A stretch of 43,611 nt of DNA from Pseudomonadota bacterium (GTDB lineage Bacteria; Desulfobacterota; SM23-61), in assembly GCA_018819135.1 (NCBI GenBank), contig JAHJQK010000168.1, positions 1-43,611 on the forward strand, written 5' to 3'. The translations under genes and the position numbers were made by a program. Position 1 is the stretch's first letter; every line of letters begins with the position of its first letter. Shown here piece by piece: positions 41,720-43,611 of the stretch. The notes beneath the pieces are model-generated. The model did not search any database and was not told where the DNA came from. It worked only from the letters and a program-made list of their open reading frames with translations.

Positions 41720-41840
41720 AAGAAGTAGCGCACTTGGGCCAGGAATAGACTTGATCCGTAACGGCTAAACTGCAAACCGGGATGGCGAAGAAAAAGATGA
41801 TCAATGCGATTATGATCCAATCTGAAAATTTCCTTTTCAT
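41694..41840 (-). CDS. Tiny exported or membrane peptide
   Basis: This 48-residue frame is too short for most gene finders but has a strong GGAAGGAAAG ribosome-binding site just before its ATG. The product has a basic start (MKRKFSDW) and a hydrophobic helix (about residues 9-22). A possible signal-peptidase site follows CSLA, leaving a short mature peptide with one Cys. It could be a secreted peptide, a small membrane protein or a toxin-like peptide; nothing in it identifies the role. Confidence 0.45.
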   Translation of the reverse strand: MKRKFSDWIIIALIIFFFAIPVCSLAVTDQVYSWPKCATSFIYQILLK

Positions 41841-42075
41841 CTTTCCTTCCTTTTCCTCCGATTTCGAGACCCCTTAAGCTGAAAATTTGCATACCGTGTG
41901 CCAAGTCTTAGGATAAAGGATGGCCTGGGGTTCTCTCCAGTAAACCCTTAAAAATTTTTTCATTTCCTATAGTTAACAATACAATGGGGCTAAGGGGGGC
42001 AGGTTCTGATAAAGAGGGCCTAACCTTTTTGATGGTAAGTGTACTTTTCCGGCCACAATATCAACTTTTTTGTGT
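41841..42075. other. Intergenic region, nothing recognised
   Basis: I see no gene or clear signal here between the small-peptide leader and the end of the TPR gene, apart from the small peptide's ribosome-binding site at its left edge. Confidence 0.5.
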
Positions 42076-42657
42076 TCATTTGACCATATCTCTCATCTTG
42101 ACCATCTGGTTGCGGATATTTTCTGCTTGAGGTCCGGTGTGATTGAGTTTCAAATAGTCCTCCCAGGCTTTGATCGCCCCTTTAAGGTCTCCTTTGTCAT
42201 GGAGGAAGACGATTCCCAAGTTGTAGCGGCTGTTAACATGTCGGGGATCATCTTCCGCTGCTTTTTTAAACTCCGCAATGGCCCGGTCAAAATTTCCTTT
42301 CCGCCGGTACATGATGCCCATATCTGTACGCACGTCGACGTTCTTGGGATCGACCTTTAAGGCTTTGGAATAGGCCTCTATAGCCCGGTCAAACTGATCC
42401 GTATCAAAATAGGCATTCCCCAGTTGGACGAGAGCATTTACATTCTTCGGGTCGTCTTTAAGAATAGATTGAAGTGATTCAATTTGCCGCTGCCAGTCTG
42501 CAGATGGAGCGGCGGGAGACGGCGAAGAGGGAAGCGGCCTCAAGGCTGCAGGCGTAATGGGAGTATGGTCTTCGTAGGTAACCGCTGCGATCACGCCCAC
42601 CACGATCCCGGCTACGAAAGCGATGGCGATAAAGAGAAGAGCATGTTCTTTTTTCAT
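42076..42657 (-). CDS. Membrane-anchored TPR-repeat protein
   Basis: The 193-residue protein has an N-terminal membrane anchor (ALLFIAIAFVAGIVVGVIAA, residues 6-25), a Pro/Ser-rich linker (about 32-52) and three to four tetratricopeptide repeats. Repeat units start near NVNALVQLGNAYFDTDQFDR, NVDVRTDMGIMYRRKGNFDR and HVNSRYNLGIVFLHDKGDLK. TPR domains of this kind are periplasmic or cytoplasmic protein-binding scaffolds; no enzymatic motif is present. It appears to be a single-gene unit with its own promoter. Confidence 0.85.
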   Translation of the reverse strand: MKKEHALLFIAIAFVAGIVVGVIAAVTYEDHTPITPAALRPLPSSPSPAAPSADWQRQIESLQSILKDDPKNVNALVQLGNAYFDTDQFDRAIEAYSKALKVDPKNVDVRTDMGIMYRRKGNFDRAIAEFKKAAEDDPRHVNSRYNLGIVFLHDKGDLKGAIKAWEDYLKLNHTGPQAENIRNQMVKMRDMVK

Positions 42658-42687
42658 TTAAAAATCCTGAAAAAATAGATTTTATAA

Positions 42688-42717
42688 ATCATAACATGAA
42701 ATTTGTAAAATGTTCAA
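42688..42717 (-). promoter_or_regulatory. Promoter of the TPR gene
   Basis: On the minus strand TTGAAC (42717-42712), an 18-base spacer and TATGAT (42693-42688) precede the ATG at 42657 by about 30 bases. Confidence 0.45.
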
Positions 42718-42729
42718 AAATACTAACCA

Positions 42730-42895
42730 AAAATATTTGAAATTTTGGTTTCAAATTCGAATTCCGAATATCGAAATCCTAAACAAATTCAAAATTCAAA
42801 TATCAAAATTCCAAACTTTTTTGTTTAGATAATTCGAATCTTGAACATTTGTGCTTGTTGCGAATTTCGTGCTTCGAATTTAGAATTTAGGCATC
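42730..42895. repeat. AT-rich degenerate inverted repeat (TTCGAATTT type)
   Basis: The stretch is built from variants of CAAATTCGAATTC and CAAAATTCAAATATC on the left and TTCGTGCTTCGAATTTAGAA on the right, which are roughly self-complementary. It resembles the other long degenerate repeats in the window. No gene is present. Confidence 0.45.
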
Positions 42896-42991
42896 CCTTG
42901 CGGATAAATGTTAGAGATAAATTCTCCGACTTTAATGGGTAAGAATCTAACCAATTTAAGGCTGTTTTTCCATACTATAGCCTAAGCTTTC

Positions 42992-43033
42992 ATTATACCC
43001 AAAAGCGGGAATTCCGCAGGGGTAATCTTTTTT
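42992..43033 (+). terminator. Terminator-like hairpin upstream of the Smr gene
   Basis: ATTATACCC pairs with GGGGTAAT around an inner GCGG-GAATT-CCGC hairpin, and six T residues follow (43028-43033). No plus-strand gene ends just upstream, so it might be a leader attenuator for the gene starting at 43113 or a leftover terminator. Confidence 0.4.
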
Positions 43034-43112
43034 GTTGGTTTGCTTTTTTTCTTGATTTTGTTTAGAATTATTTTAATTGCTTTAGACTTCTTGTCCATGC
43101 CGGGATTAGATC

Positions 43113-43611
43113 ATGAAGTCTCGCAAATTCTTTCTAACTTACCATTCCTTTCAAGACCTAAGAAGTTTGCTCAAGTCAAAAGCCTTATCTCTTCCAGAAT
43201 TTTCTAAAATCGAATTTCCTGCTCCTGAGGAAGAACTGAATCCTGATGTAGAGGAAAAGCTCTTTAGCGAGGCCATGGTCGGCGTTAAACCCATCCCAAG
43301 AAAAAAGGAGACAGAAAGTTTTTTCCCTATCACGGCCCCAGAAGTTAAGCTCCCTGAAGACATCCAGGAAAAAGAGGATGCGGAAACATTATTAAAGCTA
43401 ACCAATCTTGTTCAATATGGAACCGGCTTCAATATATTGGACACAGCCGAATACATCGAAGGGACAGGGTATAATGTCCATCCCGAGGTTGTCAGGCGCC
43501 TGCATCGGGGAAATTATTCCATCCAGGCTCACGTGGATCTCCATGCTTTAAAGGTCAATGACGCCAAAGAAGTTTTTGAAAAATTCTTAAAATGGGCCGT
43601 GACCACCGGTA
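43113..43611 (+). CDS. Smr-domain protein, cut by window end
   Basis: The frame is open from the ATG at 43113 to the window edge (166 codons). The first 110 residues are charged and low in order. Near residue 141 it reads YSIQAHVDLHALKVNDAKEV, the start of an Smr (small MutS-related) domain, where DLH is the conserved nuclease-type motif and a following HG-type motif would lie outside the window. Smr proteins act on DNA or RNA, including ribosome-collision mRNA cleavage. A frame starting with the ATG at 43097 closes early and is rejected. No strong ribosome-binding site is visible. Confidence 0.7.
   Translation, partial: MKSRKFFLTYHSFQDLRSLLKSKALSLPEFSKIEFPAPEEELNPDVEEKLFSEAMVGVKPIPRKKETESFFPITAPEVKLPEDIQEKEDAETLLKLTNLVQYGTGFNILDTAEYIEGTGYNVHPEVVRRLHRGNYSIQAHVDLHALKVNDAKEVFEKFLKWAVTTG

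Noticed and set aside
41578..41904. A 108-codon minus-strand frame overlapping the small-peptide ORF
   Set aside because: It lacks a ribosome-binding site and looks compositionally random, whereas the shorter frame at 41694-41840 has a strong site and signal-peptide features.
43097..43210. ATG at 43097 as start of the final gene
   Set aside because: That frame stops after about 36 codons, while the frame from 43113 stays open to the edge and contains the Smr DLH motif.

Overview
The window looks like chromosomal DNA of an anaerobic bacterium, most probably a Desulfobacterota (deltaproteobacterial) lineage. This is inference from gene content: an aldehyde:ferredoxin oxidoreductase-family enzyme with a MoaD-type sulfur carrier, an Fe-S protein pair, a molybdopterin oxidoreductase, PdxA2/DUF1537 sugar-acid genes, and intergenic spaces filled with long, degenerate, self-complementary repeats. 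No marker gene fixes the species.

Region by region. 1-1835 is accessory DNA: the apparent 5' end of a group II intron running off the left edge, a phage terminase-small-subunit-like gene, and the 3' third of a tRNA-Pro gene that looks like an attachment-site remnant. 2.0-7.9 kb holds a Lys-rich DksA/TraR-type zinc protein, a TauE/SafE permease, a cold-shock gene with a structured leader, gltX, a beta-CASP nuclease and an M50 membrane protease. 8.2-14.6 kb is a metabolic island. A Cys-rich protein, a ferredoxin-like protein, a divergent PdxA and a beta-hydroxyacid dehydrogenase lie on the minus strand, divergent from the AOR-family gene and its MoaD-like partner. A transposase copy with an internal deletion follows (14.65-15.73 kb).

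15.9-21.4 kb carries, all on the minus strand, a double-GNAT protein overlapping a transglutaminase-like exported protein, a small membrane protein, an OmpR-type two-component system and a PGPGW-type membrane protein. 22.0-23.7 kb is a rearrangement scar. It has a perfect 40-bp palindrome, the first ~52 codons of a DUF4143-type ATPase fused to the last codons of a second moaD copy, an orphan sugar-type ABC ATPase, and the tail of its permease. The DUF1537 kinase-PdxA2 pair for four-carbon acid sugars follows.

26.2-41.5 kb is a dense plus-strand housekeeping block: tadA, two tRNA-Ser genes, SRP RNA, dnaX, ybaB, recR, cysS, a zinc-ribbon protein, hflX, an FmdB-like protein, rnr, ribF, a molybdopterin oxidoreductase, plsY and a family 9 glycosyltransferase. 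The tRNA-Ser/tadA/SRP RNA/dnaX/ybaB/recR order resembles that of Bacillus subtilis. The window ends with a frameshifted zinc-ribbon gene, a tiny exported peptide, a TPR protein and the start of an Smr-domain gene.

The most unusual items are the ferredoxin/Cys-rich pair beside a PdxA that lacks the usual GHTE motif, the ATPase-MoaD chimera behind the 40-bp palindrome, the apparent non-canonical start of hflX, the tandem tRNA-Ser unit with near-identical 3' flanks, and the several families of long imperfect inverted repeats. All calls come from reading the sequence; no database search was run.
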